DNA of 64,000 bases, taken from positions 54,118 to 118,117 of the forward strand of contig NZ_JACXAA010000016.1 of the NCBI RefSeq assembly GCF_014699035.1, in the 5' to 3' direction. This document shows, in pieces, positions 24,117-33,282 of the stretch (position 1 is its first letter; every line of letters starts with the position of its first letter). The translations under genes and the position numbers were made by a program. The notes beneath the pieces are model-generated. The model was not told the DNA's origin. It saw only the letters and a program-made list of their open reading frames with translations, and ran no database searches. This DNA is from Spirosoma validum (lineage in GTDB: Bacteria; Bacteroidota; Bacteroidia; Cytophagales; Spirosomataceae).

Positions 24117-25205
24117 ATGGCCAATCCAATGGAAAGCCCAATCCGTAAAATCATTCACATCGACATGGACGCTTTTTATGCGTCGGTTGAGCAGCGTGAT
24201 CATCCCGAACTGCGCGGTAAACCCCTGGCCGTGGGTGGCTCCCGACAACGGGGTGTAGTCGCTGCTGCCAGCTACGAAGCGCGTCAGTTTGGCGTGCGTT
24301 CCGCTATGGCCTCCTCTATTGCTATTCGCAAATGCCCCGAGTTACTTTTTGTTAAACCGCGTTTCGAGGTTTACAAAGCCGTGTCGGCTCAGATCCGGGC
24401 GATTTTCGCCGATTTTACCGACTTGATTGAGCCGCTATCATTGGATGAAGCTTATTTAGACGTCACCCACAGTCTGAATGAGGGTCTCACGGCTACGCAA
24501 CTGGCGCAGACTATCAAAGACCAGATTAAGTCCGAAACCAGCTTAACCGCTTCGGCGGGTGTCTCTTACAACAAGTTCCTGGCGAAGTTGGCGTCCGACT
24601 ATCGCAAGCCCGACGGCTTATTTGTGATCAAGCCTCACCAGGGACTTGCTTTTGTCGAAACATTGAAAGTTGGTCAATTTCATGGTATCGGGCGGGTGAC
24701 AGCGGAGCGGATGAACCAACTCGGCATCTTCACCGGTCTGGATCTGCGGGCGCAGAGTGAAGCCTTTCTGAGCCGGCACTTCGGTAAAGTCGGTAAACAT
24801 TATTATGGCATTGCTAGGGCTATTGACGAGCGGCCCGTAACGCCCAACCGGATTCGCAAATCAATTGGTGCCGAAACAACCTTTGAGCAGGATCTGCACA
24901 CATACCCAGAGTTGGTTAGCTCATTGCAGCCGCTGATCGAGAAAGTCTGGTCGTACTGCGAACGTAGTGGCGTGTTGGGAAAGACCGTTACGCTAAAGCT
25001 GAAATACGCTGATTTCAATCAGATTACCCGCAGCCGCAGTCTGCCAGGTTGGGTAAGCGAGAAAGCAATACTGGAGCAGATGACTCTCGGTCTATTGGAT
25101 TCGGTTATACCGCTCTCGCAAGGGGTTCGGTTACTGGGCGTATCGCTATCGAATCTTCAGGAAAAAGATACGCCTACCAATGGACAACTAACGCTGGATT
25201 TATAA
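24117..25205 (+). CDS. dinB: DNA polymerase IV (DinB)
   Basis: A 362-residue Y-family translesion polymerase. The metal-binding residues Asp16 (HIDMDAFYASVEQ), Asp110 and Glu111 (LSLDEAYLDVT) are intact, and Tyr21 is at the steric-gate position (Phe13 in E. coli). The helix-hairpin-helix thumb (GIGRVTAERMNQLGI) and the little-finger domain follow. The C-terminus ends QLTLDL with no clear canonical clamp motif, which in relatives is a short QxxLxL-type peptide: here Q-L-T-L-D-L fits loosely. It stands alone with no visible SOS box; neighbours are unrelated. Confidence 0.95.
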   Translation: MANPMESPIRKIIHIDMDAFYASVEQRDHPELRGKPLAVGGSRQRGVVAAASYEARQFGVRSAMASSIAIRKCPELLFVKPRFEVYKAVSAQIRAIFADFTDLIEPLSLDEAYLDVTHSLNEGLTATQLAQTIKDQIKSETSLTASAGVSYNKFLAKLASDYRKPDGLFVIKPHQGLAFVETLKVGQFHGIGRVTAERMNQLGIFTGLDLRAQSEAFLSRHFGKVGKHYYGIARAIDERPVTPNRIRKSIGAETTFEQDLHTYPELVSSLQPLIEKVWSYCERSGVLGKTVTLKLKYADFNQITRSRSLPGWVSEKAILEQMTLGLLDSVIPLSQGVRLLGVSLSNLQEKDTPTNGQLTLDL

Positions 25206-25341
25206 AATGTCGCGTTGGCTCAAAAGCGTGTTTCCCACTTGATCGACAGTAAATAATGGAGGAGTTTATAAACCGCCGACCTTACCTTGTAAAAGTAAAA
25301 ATACCACCAGACATACTTCAGCTTGTAATCAATCGAATCTG

Positions 25342-26991
25342 ATGAAATCAGCGGTAAAACTCACAGTCCTAATTGGGGTAATTTTGTGTAGTGCTCATGG
25401 CTTACAGGCGCAGAGTCGTTCCCTAACCATCACCAACCGTTATTTGAACTTACCCGTATCACAAGCCCAGAGTCGGGGAACCATGCAGTTTAGCCTGGGC
25501 GACAAACCTGAACGCTCTTTCAAGATTCGCTTAGCGGCTGATAAGCCTGACTACTGGGTGTTTTGCGACATGAAGACCCTACAGGGTAAAACCATTACCA
25601 TCCGCTACGATGGCAACCCGGAGGGATTAGGTAAACTATATCAAGCCGATCAAATTGCGGGTCAGGATTCGCTTTATTCCGAGAAAAATCGCCCTCAATA
25701 TCATTTTTCTACCCGACGAGGCTGGATCAACGATCCCAATGGAATGATCTTCTATGAGGGCGAATACCATCTTTTCTATCAGCACAATCCCTACGAACGG
25801 GAATGGGAAAACATGTCCTGGGGACATGCCGTCAGCAAGGATATGATCCACTGGGACGAATTACCAACCGCTCTATCGCCCGACAGTTTAGGCACGATGT
25901 TTTCCGGATCAACGGTGATTGACTACGAAAATACGGCAGGCTTTAATCAGGGAAAGGAACCGGCCATGGTGGCTTTTTTTACCGTGGATAACCCGGAAAA
26001 ACAAATTCAGTGCATAGCCTATAGTCTGGACAAAGGCCGTACCTGGACAAAGTATGCCAAGAACCCACTGATTGATTCGAAAGCGAAATGGAATAGCAAA
26101 GATACGCGTGACCCACGGGTGTTTTGGTATCAACCCGGACGTCACTGGGTCATGGTGCTCAACGAGCGGGACGGTCATTCGATCTATACTTCAAAAAACC
26201 TGAAAGAATGGACGTACCAAAGTCACGTAACAGGTTTTTGGGAGTGTCCCGACTTATTTGAGTTACCCGTTGATGGGGATAAAAGCAAGTCGAAATGGGT
26301 GATGTATGGCGCTTCCACTACGTATATGCTTGGCTCATTCGATGGAAAAACTTTTACACCTGAGTCGGGTAAGCATTCGTATACAACCGGCAGCATCTAT
26401 GCAGCTCAAACCTTTGCCAACATGCCCCAAAGCGATCCCCGACGCATTCAGATTGGCTGGGGCCGGATTCAGCAGCCCGGCATGCCCTTTAACAACATGA
26501 TGCTGCTACCCACTGAACTGCAACTGCGGAACACCAAAAACGGGGTGCGTTTGAGAAGTGTACCCATTAAGGAAACCGAACAACTGTTCAATCGGGTCGG
26601 CCAGTGGGCGTCGCTGTCCGATACGGAAGCGAACGCTAAGTTGACAACGTTGCAGTCGCTGGACCGATTTCGCATCAAAGCGACCCTTAAACTCTCGCAT
26701 GCTACCAGCGCGGGACTTTCTCTTTTCGGTCAGCGGATACTCGACTATGATCTGAATGCGAATCTGGTCAATGGCGTTTTCTATTCGCCGGAAGACATGA
26801 CCAGCACGGAGCTGTCAGTCGATATCTATGTTGATCGGACCTCCGTCGAAGTGTTCGTCGATGGAGGTCGTTACTCGTATTCGATGGAAAGGAAGCCCGT
26901 TTCAACCAGCAAAGAAGGGCTACGTTTTTGGGGAAATCGCATTGAGGTCAAGAATCTGGAACTCTATACAGCCAAATCAATCTGGAAATAA
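25342..26991 (+). CDS. Glycoside hydrolase family 32 (levanase/fructan hydrolase)
   Basis: 549 residues, secreted: signal peptide MKSAVKLTVLIGVILCSAHGLQA, then an N-terminal beta region (about 25-110) before the five-bladed catalytic propeller. The catalytic residues are nucleophile Asp131 (GWINDPNG), transition-state stabiliser Asp257 (RDP) and acid/base Glu301 (WECPD). A C-terminal beta-sandwich (about 430-549) ends with DRTSVEVFVDGGRYS, typical of GH32. It cleaves beta-linked fructose from levan, inulin or sucrose; specificity is unknown. It forms a two-gene plus-strand unit with an esterase 11 bp downstream. No SusCD pair for fructan is on this strand. Confidence 0.92.
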   Translation: MKSAVKLTVLIGVILCSAHGLQAQSRSLTITNRYLNLPVSQAQSRGTMQFSLGDKPERSFKIRLAADKPDYWVFCDMKTLQGKTITIRYDGNPEGLGKLYQADQIAGQDSLYSEKNRPQYHFSTRRGWINDPNGMIFYEGEYHLFYQHNPYEREWENMSWGHAVSKDMIHWDELPTALSPDSLGTMFSGSTVIDYENTAGFNQGKEPAMVAFFTVDNPEKQIQCIAYSLDKGRTWTKYAKNPLIDSKAKWNSKDTRDPRVFWYQPGRHWVMVLNERDGHSIYTSKNLKEWTYQSHVTGFWECPDLFELPVDGDKSKSKWVMYGASTTYMLGSFDGKTFTPESGKHSYTTGSIYAAQTFANMPQSDPRRIQIGWGRIQQPGMPFNNMMLLPTELQLRNTKNGVRLRSVPIKETEQLFNRVGQWASLSDTEANAKLTTLQSLDRFRIKATLKLSHATSAGLSLFGQRILDYDLNANLVNGVFYSPEDMTSTELSVDIYVDRTSVEVFVDGGRYSYSMERKPVSTSKEGLRFWGNRIEVKNLELYTAKSIWK

Positions 26992-27002
26992 GGCCCTCGT
27001 CT

Positions 27003-27998
27003 ATGAAAATCGCCAGACAACGAACATGTTTTATACTAGCCGCTACATGGTTTATGACCACTACAAGTTGGGCGCAATTGGGTCCGACGGGTGGCCGCGA
27101 CACATCATTTTCAGTACGTCGGTCGTATCAGCAGGAGAAAAAAAATCACCCCGAAATAACACTGGCGGATTCGACCTTACCCGTTGGTGTTCGTGTAACC
27201 AAAAATATTCCGTACAGTACGCCCATAGCTGACAGAAAACTGCTGCTGGATGTCTACTCACCAGCGGCTACTTCCCCAAAAAACCATCCGGCGGTTATTA
27301 TGATTCACGGTGGTGGCTGGCGCTCCGGCGACCGGTCGCACAACAACACGCTGGCCGGGCAACTGGCGGGTAAAGGCTTTGTGGCCATTCCCGTTGAGTA
27401 CCGCCTATCGACAGAAGCGCTATATCCAGCTGCCGTTCACGATATAAAGGCAGCTATCCGCTGGCTACGGGCGCATGCAAATACATATCATATCGATCCA
27501 AAACGAATCGCCGTACTGGGTTTCTCGGCTGGCGGGCAACTAGCTGCATTGATCGGCACTACGAACAAAAACGCGGCTTTTGAAGGAAAAGGAGGGAATG
27601 CTACGTATTCAAGTGCCGTTCAGGCTATTGTCGATATCGATGGCGTCCTGGCGTTTATTCATCCTGAATCGGCCGAAGGTAATGATTCAAAATCAACATC
27701 GGCCGCTACGTACTGGTTTGGTTACTCTAAGACGGAAAAGCCTGATTTATGGCAGGAAGCGTCGGCGCTCAATCACATTGACAAGAATACGCCACCTATT
27801 CTGTTCATCAACAGTTCAGTTGGTCGGATGCACGCGGGCCGCGATGATCTGATTGCCAACCTAAAACCGTTCGGTACGTATTCGGACGTACAAACGTTTG
27901 CTGATGCGCCCCATACGTTCATGTTTTTCAACCCCTGGTTTATACCGACGTTAACTTACATCACCGATTTTCTGCACCGGGTATTGCCGGATAGATAA
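27003..27998 (+). CDS. Alpha/beta hydrolase, carbohydrate or xylan esterase-like
   Basis: 331 residues with a short signal peptide (residues 8-25). The oxyanion-hole motif HGGGW (102-106), nucleophile Ser175 in GFSAGGQ and a terminal DAPHTF with the probable catalytic His mark it as a BD-FAE/acetyl-esterase-type hydrolase. The start fits the spacing after the GH32 stop (11 bp), so the two are cotranscribed. It may remove acetyl or feruloyl groups from plant polysaccharides, an inference from gene context. The last two codons lie inside the 37-bp hairpin that follows. Confidence 0.82.
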   Translation: MKIARQRTCFILAATWFMTTTSWAQLGPTGGRDTSFSVRRSYQQEKKNHPEITLADSTLPVGVRVTKNIPYSTPIADRKLLLDVYSPAATSPKNHPAVIMIHGGGWRSGDRSHNNTLAGQLAGKGFVAIPVEYRLSTEALYPAAVHDIKAAIRWLRAHANTYHIDPKRIAVLGFSAGGQLAALIGTTNKNAAFEGKGGNATYSSAVQAIVDIDGVLAFIHPESAEGNDSKSTSAATYWFGYSKTEKPDLWQEASALNHIDKNTPPILFINSSVGRMHAGRDDLIANLKPFGTYSDVQTFADAPHTFMFFNPWFIPTLTYITDFLHRVLPDR

Positions 27999-28066
27999 GT
28001 TTGGTTGGTGGTGTGGTGTCAGGTTTTCGAACCTGACACCACACCACCAACCAAACTTATCTATCC
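27989..28066. terminator. 37-bp perfect hairpin with a TTCG loop
   Basis: Left arm 27989-28025 and right arm 28030-28066 are exact complements with a TTCG tetraloop. The left arm covers the last two codons and the stop of the esterase. It separates the convergent esterase and beta-propeller genes. The centre GTCAGGTT/AACCTGAC also forms the core of hairpins at 30331-30354 and 39691-39733. Confidence 0.85.
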
Positions 28067-28072
28067 AGATGG

Positions 28073-29020
28073 TTAATTCGACACCAATCTTCCCTGGGCA
28101 TCTTCCACATGCAAACGGTTCAGATCCAGACCGTCCAGTACCAATACGCCCTGAATAGACGATTGCTGCTTAGGGTCCTGTTTCCACGACCAGACTAGTT
28201 TCCCGGCTGGCGTGTATTCCAGAATCTGTGTACCGCTCGCTCCGTGGTCAGAGCCGTGGCCCTGCCAGTTCGCGACGACCCAATTGCCATTTTTTAAGAT
28301 CTGAAAACCGGCAAAAAAGTGAGGATTTACAGCGGGCGGTCCACTAAGACTATCCACAAAAGCACCTTTCTGATCGAATCGCTGGAAATTGGCTGAATAG
28401 CCCCCACTGACCAGCGTGGAGCCATTTCCCAGCCGTTGAGCCTGCCAGGCGTGCTGCGCTTTTTCCTGTTTGGTAAGCTGGGCCTGCCACACGATAGAGC
28501 CATCCGGTTTACCTTCAAATACCCGATCATTGGACGTCAGCAGGAAATTACCATCAACCGTTTCCCGAACCAGCCGAACGTAATTGAAATCAGGATAATT
28601 AATGGTTCGTTGTATCGCCTGATTCTGATCCAGTTCAAGCAGGACGATGCCCTTTTTCCCCTGCCAGTTCAGGCCCACGAGCATAATGTGTCCGTTACGT
28701 AAGCGCCGGGCGGCAATGGTTCCGTCAAACGTAGTGAGTTCGGCCACTTTGGCGCCCGTCTTAATGTCCCGCTCTTCGTAGCCTTTACCGGTACCAAGCA
28801 TCACCCGCCCCTGCCCGACCAGTTGTAAATCCCGACCGGCCGGAACCGATACGTAATAGTTTCGTTCGGGATGGGCTAGATCGACATAATTCAGTTTGGA
28901 GAGGCCTTCATCACGTAACAGCATCTGCCGGGAACTACCCGTAGAAGGTTGCGCTACGCTGTTTAGGCAGAACAACAGAAAAAAGACAGAAAAGAAGTGA
29001 ATAGTCAGTTTATTTTTCAT
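28073..29020 (-). CDS. Secreted beta-propeller protein, function unknown
   Basis: 315 residues: signal peptide (LTIHFFSVFFLLFCLNSVAQ), then repeats of about 40 residues with patterns such as ARRLRNGHIMLVG, RETVDGNFLLTSN, AQRLGNGSTLVSGG and QILKNGNWVVAN, the xNGxxLVx motif of PQQ/arylsulfotransferase-like propellers. I see no catalytic residues. It is the last gene of the pectin locus, 49 bp after GH105, so it may bind oligosaccharides or act as a lyase-type propeller; this is not shown by the sequence. Confidence 0.6.
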   Translation of the reverse strand: MKNKLTIHFFSVFFLLFCLNSVAQPSTGSSRQMLLRDEGLSKLNYVDLAHPERNYYVSVPAGRDLQLVGQGRVMLGTGKGYEERDIKTGAKVAELTTFDGTIAARRLRNGHIMLVGLNWQGKKGIVLLELDQNQAIQRTINYPDFNYVRLVRETVDGNFLLTSNDRVFEGKPDGSIVWQAQLTKQEKAQHAWQAQRLGNGSTLVSGGYSANFQRFDQKGAFVDSLSGPPAVNPHFFAGFQILKNGNWVVANWQGHGSDHGASGTQILEYTPAGKLVWSWKQDPKQQSSIQGVLVLDGLDLNRLHVEDAQGRLVSN

Positions 29021-29069
29021 ACGATAAATGCATTGTACAGGCAGAAAGGCTCCCTAACGCAGACGTATA

Positions 29070-30302
29070 CTATTCTTTTCGTGGTTTTATTCCCTCAAAC
29101 TCCAGTGCCAGCATGATGAATGGGCCAATGGATTTCGGATCATTGTCGCGTTTGGCTTCCCTGCAATAGTATTCATACGTACCGTCGCGATAGGGCGTTC
29201 CACCCAGGCCGGCCCCGGCGCAGGCATCGGTAATACTGATCCCACCATCGGATTCTGTTCTAATAAAATGAGTCAGAATGCCATCGTAACCCTTTTGTGC
29301 TACGTTCAGGTACTGCTTATCCAGATACCCTTTCTTCGCGGCCTTCACCAGAAAATAAACGAACATGGTTGAACCCGACGACTCCAGGTAATTGCCTTCT
29401 TTTTTACCGACATCCATCACCTGATACCAAAGTCCGGTCTGTGGGTCCTGATACGTAGCGAGTGTTTTGGCCAGTTGGCGAGTAATGTCCAGAACCTGTT
29501 TTCGCTGCGGATGGTCAACTGGAAGATAATCCAGTACGTCCACTAAAGTCATGGCGTACCACCCCATGCCGCGGCCCCATACGTGTGGTGATTTTCCGGT
29601 TTCCTTGTCGGCCCAGCGCTGCTCTTTGCTTTCGTCCCATCCGTGATAATACAAGCCCGTTTTTGGGTCTTTATTGTGCCTGTCAATGAGCTGAATCTGG
29701 TTTGCTACGTCGGTGAACAACTCAGGTTCGTTGAAGGTCTTTGCGTACTGCGCCAGAAACGGCGACGCCATGTAGAGCCCATCGAGCCACATCTGATGCG
29801 GGTAATGCTTTTTATGCCAGAATCCGCCCTCGCTTGTGCGCGGGTGCGTAAGCATCTGACTACGTAGCAGCCGGATAGCTTTCTCGTATTTGGGATCGTG
29901 GGTTTTCTCATATAGCGCAAACAGGAACTTGCCGGAATTAACCGCGTCGATGTTGTAGTTATCCAACTTATAGGTTTTGATACTACCATCCGGGTTGATC
30001 ATTTCGTCGGCGTATTCCTTAATGTAGGCGTAGTATTTTTCCGTACCGGACTGTTGCCACAGTTTTTCGAGCGAACTGCAAACCAGTCCGTGGCAGTAAT
30101 TCCAGCGGGGTTCTTTTGAAAAATCAAGCATCCACCCTTTCGGATTTCGGCTCATATCCGAATCAGCCATGCGAACCGACCAGGGCGCATTAGCATCCGT
30201 TTGTTGCGCGAAAGCCGTTACGTTGGCTAAGGTTATCCAGGCGCTCATACCAAGTGATATACCAGCGCAGACTACCCATTTCTTCTTGCTATAGGGTTTC
30301 AT
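29070..30302 (-). CDS. Glycoside hydrolase family 105 (unsaturated rhamnogalacturonyl hydrolase)
   Basis: 410 residues, exported (signal segment around residues 10-33). It has an (alpha/alpha)6-barrel of the YteR/GH88-105 type. Asp119 (NYNIDAVNSG) and Asp174 (HQMWLDGLYMASPF) have the 55-residue spacing of Asp88 and Asp143 in YteR, the catalytic pair that hydrates the double bond. GRGMGWYAMTLVDVLDYLP and the C-terminal GTPYRDGTYEYY are family signatures. It removes the unsaturated uronic acid left by pectate or rhamnogalacturonan lyases. It is separated from the upstream GH43 gene by a structured gap (30328-30436). Confidence 0.9.
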   Translation of the reverse strand: MKPYSKKKWVVCAGISLGMSAWITLANVTAFAQQTDANAPWSVRMADSDMSRNPKGWMLDFSKEPRWNYCHGLVCSSLEKLWQQSGTEKYYAYIKEYADEMINPDGSIKTYKLDNYNIDAVNSGKFLFALYEKTHDPKYEKAIRLLRSQMLTHPRTSEGGFWHKKHYPHQMWLDGLYMASPFLAQYAKTFNEPELFTDVANQIQLIDRHNKDPKTGLYYHGWDESKEQRWADKETGKSPHVWGRGMGWYAMTLVDVLDYLPVDHPQRKQVLDITRQLAKTLATYQDPQTGLWYQVMDVGKKEGNYLESSGSTMFVYFLVKAAKKGYLDKQYLNVAQKGYDGILTHFIRTESDGGISITDACAGAGLGGTPYRDGTYEYYCREAKRDNDPKSIGPFIMLALEFEGIKPRKE

Positions 30303-30327
30303 CTGATTAAATTATCTTGAGTTATTA

Positions 30328-30436
30328 GTGGGGTCAGGTTCTCAAACCTGACCCGTGAGGTTTCTCAAAACCGAACGGGTATTATCTATAGGTTTTAGGA
30401 AACCTTGCAGAGTTAGGTTTGAGAACCTGACCCCAC
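30328..30436. terminator. Nested hairpins between GH43 and GH105
   Basis: The outer stem of 22 bp is perfect (30328-30349 with 30415-30436). The left half can also fold alone (GGGTCAGGTT with AACCTGACCC, 30331-30354), so two structures compete. An ACCCGT/ACGGGT pairing lies inside. It may act as an attenuator or processing site in the pectin operon; there is no U run. Confidence 0.6.
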
Positions 30437-30462
30437 GGGTAGAAACTTGACTTCACAAGGAA

Positions 30463-32160
30463 TCATGGATTCTGAGTAGATACAGACTCTACCCGAAACC
30501 AGTCGAAGTCAGCATAACCGGAGTCATTGATTTGTGTGTTTCGCGTACAGAAAATGCCCAGTTTAGCCCCAATCCAGCGACCCACTTCAGCCTGAAACGG
30601 ATCGCCGGTTTTGGTGAAATTCTGGCCATCGAAACTGTAACTAAACTGACATTTAGCGCCCTCCGTCACCTCAACCCGGAGGTAAACCGGCGTACCGGCG
30701 TTTACGTTAGCGATTACACTTTCAGATTCTGGCTTGCCTTCGGATGCTTTTTTACAAACGCCATACACCAGACTGACGCCATCCTTACCGCTTTTCAGTA
30801 CCAGATTCGCATAGCTCAAGCCCAGGATTATCAACCCAGTCCGCTCATTTTCCAGTTTTGGATTGGGTTTGAACGTCAGCTTCGTGGTTGCCATAAACCG
30901 TTCAGCCGGAAATTTCTGCAACAATAAGTTCGGTACGTCCCACGCGTTTTTGGCTTCCTCCGGTGACTTGTAGGAATACAATCGTAAATACCCCTGCTTA
31001 CTCGTGGTATGCCAGATACCTTTGGGATTGGCCTGCCACTGCCATTGCCGCCCTAACGCAGTACCGGAGAACTCATCCGACTCAATGGGTGTAGCGATCG
31101 GATAGCTTTTACCCGACGCTACGGCTGGCTTTTTATAGGTCACAACAGGCTCTCCTTTGCCATCGCCGTCGGCATCGATACCGATTACAGGCCAATCATT
31201 CACCCACTTCATCGGTTGCAGATGAACGACTCGTCCGTAAGCTTCCTTATCCTGAAAATGCAGGAACCAGTCTTCACCAGGTTTACCGTTGATCGGTGGC
31301 GTGTCGACCCAGGCGCCCTGGTGTGGACCGTTGATCGGACTTTTGCCCTGATCCATTACCACTTTCCGTTCGTAGGGTCCATAAATATCCTTCGAACGTA
31401 ACACCAGTTGCCAACCCGTAGGAACACCACCCGCTGGGGCAAAGATGTAGTAGAAGCCGTTGCGCTTGTAAATTTTGGGGCCTTCGATAGTCGGGTCGGT
31501 TTCGTGACCGTCGTACACGATGGCGCCCTCGTCTATGACTTTCGTTCCGTCAGCATTCAGCTTTTTAACGGTCAGAATACTTTTTATCCCGGCCCGGCTT
31601 CCCGCCCATCCGTGGATCAGATAAACCTGGCCATTATCGTCCCAGAGTGGGCAGGGATCAATCAACCCTTTACCGCCTTCGACCAACACCGGCTCCGACC
31701 AGGGTCCCGCTGGGTTCGTGGCTTTGGTCAGATAGATACCAAAGTCGGGGTCGGGATAATAGATGTAAAATTCGTTGTTGTGATACCGTATGGCCGGAGC
31801 CCATACGCCATTACCGTGCTGCGTTTTCTCAAAATGCTCAAAAGGTGGCTGCCGTTTCAGTGCGTGGCCGATAAGGGTCCAGTTCACCAAATCTTTCGAA
31901 TGCAGAATAGGAAGTCCCGGAATGGCGTCGAAGCTGGACGCAACCAGATAGAAATCGTCGCCCGCACGACAGGCGTCAGGATCGGAATAATCAGCGTTCA
32001 GGACAGGATTTTTGTACGTACCATTTCCTAAATCCGCTACCCAAACCTTCGATACGTAGGGTTCCGGTGCAGGAGACGCAGGTGCTTTCGGCTTGTTCGT
32101 TTGCGCAACAGCCGACAGCGTTGACAGGAAAAATAAACCAACGAGTGGTAGCGAATTCAT
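30463..32160 (-). CDS. Glycoside hydrolase family 43 with C-terminal concanavalin-like domain
   Basis: 565 residues: signal peptide MNSLPLVGLFFLSTLSAVAQ, five-bladed GH43 propeller (about 40-345), then a beta-sandwich GH43_C2-type domain (about 355-565, FSGTALGRQWQWQANPKG onwards). The general base Asp60 (DYSDPD), the middle Asp168 (DPCPLWDDNG) and acid Glu226 (EGPKIYKRNG) follow the GH43 pattern. Likely an exo-acting arabinofuranosidase, xylosidase or galactosidase on pectin side chains. An ORF reaching up to 32466 exists but overlaps the pectinesterase gene, and its extra part has no signal peptide or family similarity; I therefore start at 32160, 10 bp after the pectinesterase stop. Confidence 0.88.
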   Translation of the reverse strand: MNSLPLVGLFFLSTLSAVAQTNKPKAPASPAPEPYVSKVWVADLGNGTYKNPVLNADYSDPDACRAGDDFYLVASSFDAIPGLPILHSKDLVNWTLIGHALKRQPPFEHFEKTQHGNGVWAPAIRYHNNEFYIYYPDPDFGIYLTKATNPAGPWSEPVLVEGGKGLIDPCPLWDDNGQVYLIHGWAGSRAGIKSILTVKKLNADGTKVIDEGAIVYDGHETDPTIEGPKIYKRNGFYYIFAPAGGVPTGWQLVLRSKDIYGPYERKVVMDQGKSPINGPHQGAWVDTPPINGKPGEDWFLHFQDKEAYGRVVHLQPMKWVNDWPVIGIDADGDGKGEPVVTYKKPAVASGKSYPIATPIESDEFSGTALGRQWQWQANPKGIWHTTSKQGYLRLYSYKSPEEAKNAWDVPNLLLQKFPAERFMATTKLTFKPNPKLENERTGLIILGLSYANLVLKSGKDGVSLVYGVCKKASEGKPESESVIANVNAGTPVYLRVEVTEGAKCQFSYSFDGQNFTKTGDPFQAEVGRWIGAKLGIFCTRNTQINDSGYADFDWFRVESVSTQNP

Positions 32161-32170
32161 AACAGCGAGA

Positions 32171-33172
32171 TTATTGAGATTTAGGATTCCAGGCAGATTG
32201 AGCCGAAAAGATGTTCGCCAACGTATACTGTTTAGCGTCTTTTGCAGAAAGTTGTCTGGACCAACCCGCCCGTTTCGACGGATTACCGCCGGGACCCGTA
32301 CTGCCGTATTCGGCGTAGAGAACCGTTTTTTCATTGTCGGCATTGCCCCAATTATCCCAACCGACAGGCAAAATATGGTCGCCGATGTCGGTCCGGATAA
32401 AAATCGTTTTGGCGCTCGGTCGCCAGGGACGACCGAGGTAGGCTTTCTTAACAGCCGGGTCGGCAATCAGCTTGCAATCGAAGAAAACGAATCCATATGG
32501 CTGGTAAACAGGTGTGGCGGCTGCGGTGATAAATGAATCCGACAGGTTTTTGATGGTACAGGACTGGAAAACCGAGATCGATTTTCCGAAAATAAAGTCA
32601 GTTGTGCCTTCAATATAGCAGTTCTCGTAATACTGACGAGTGCCTTCGGCGGCTGCGTACAGCGTATCCTGATTGCCCAGCAAAATGCAGTTTTTACAAA
32701 CAAACCGGTCTCCTTCCACGTGTAGCGCTACGGCCTGCCCTACCCGCCCGGCTGTGTTCCGGATGGTCAGGTTTTCCAGGATAATATCGGGCGCATCAAC
32801 CAGCACTACGTAGGACGTATACGTACTGAATTTACTATTCCCCGTCCAGTCTTTGCCGCCGGGATACGTTTTGCCCGAATAGTCATCGCCCGTAATGATT
32901 ACGCCTTCTTTACTTTCACCAATGACATGAATATTGGGTTTCCAGGATGGAATGACGAGTTTTTCAGCATACGTACCGTTTTTGACAAACAACGTAACGC
33001 GTACCTGCATGTGATCGCGGAAGCTATTGACAGCTTCCTGGATGGTTTTGTAGTTACCACTTCCATCCTGCGCAACGGTAAAGGTTACCGAGGTTGTAGG
33101 GGATAACGTTGCCTGACCCCACGTATGGCTTGTGTAAATGAATAGGCAAAAAAGTAAAAGCAGTTTTTTCAT
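32171..33172 (-). CDS. Pectin methylesterase (CE8)
   Basis: 333 residues, secreted (signal peptide MKKLLLLFCLFIYTSHTWG). A right-handed parallel beta-helix that removes methyl esters from homogalacturonan. Gln168-Asp169 (GNQDTLY), nucleophile Asp192 (GTTDFIFG) and Arg248 (LGRPWRP) are the family's catalytic set, and the N-terminal FTVAQDGSGNYKTIQEAV is canonical. It stands between SusD (110 bp upstream, with a hairpin) and GH43, and this enzyme and the nearby GH105 define the locus as pectin-directed. Confidence 0.95.
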   Translation of the reverse strand: MKKLLLLFCLFIYTSHTWGQATLSPTTSVTFTVAQDGSGNYKTIQEAVNSFRDHMQVRVTLFVKNGTYAEKLVIPSWKPNIHVIGESKEGVIITGDDYSGKTYPGGKDWTGNSKFSTYTSYVVLVDAPDIILENLTIRNTAGRVGQAVALHVEGDRFVCKNCILLGNQDTLYAAAEGTRQYYENCYIEGTTDFIFGKSISVFQSCTIKNLSDSFITAAATPVYQPYGFVFFDCKLIADPAVKKAYLGRPWRPSAKTIFIRTDIGDHILPVGWDNWGNADNEKTVLYAEYGSTGPGGNPSKRAGWSRQLSAKDAKQYTLANIFSAQSAWNPKSQ

Positions 33173-33215
33173 GGGTGACAGAAATTCATGCGCTCAGGGC
33201 ACAAGCTCGGTAATG

Positions 33216-33251
33216 TTCCCGCAGCGATCACATGCGTCGTCGCTGCGGGAA
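33216..33251. terminator. Hairpin between susD and the pectinesterase gene
   Basis: A 12-bp perfect stem (33216-33227 with 33240-33251, TTCCCGCAGCGA) has a 12-nt loop and no U run. It is well placed to stabilise the susCD message or reduce readthrough into the enzyme genes. Confidence 0.5.
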
Positions 33252-33282
33252 ATAAGTAAAGAATCAGCGTTCTGATAAACGG

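Noticed and set aside
31408..32031. 207-codon plus-strand ORF within GH43
   Set aside because: Antisense to a well-supported catalytic domain, with no recognised motif. Typical open frame in moderately GC-rich coding DNA.
30463..32466. Longer reading of the GH43 gene (667 codons)
   Set aside because: The extra 102 codons overlap the pectinesterase gene and have no signal peptide or homology, while MNSLPLVGL at 32160 starts a perfect signal peptide.
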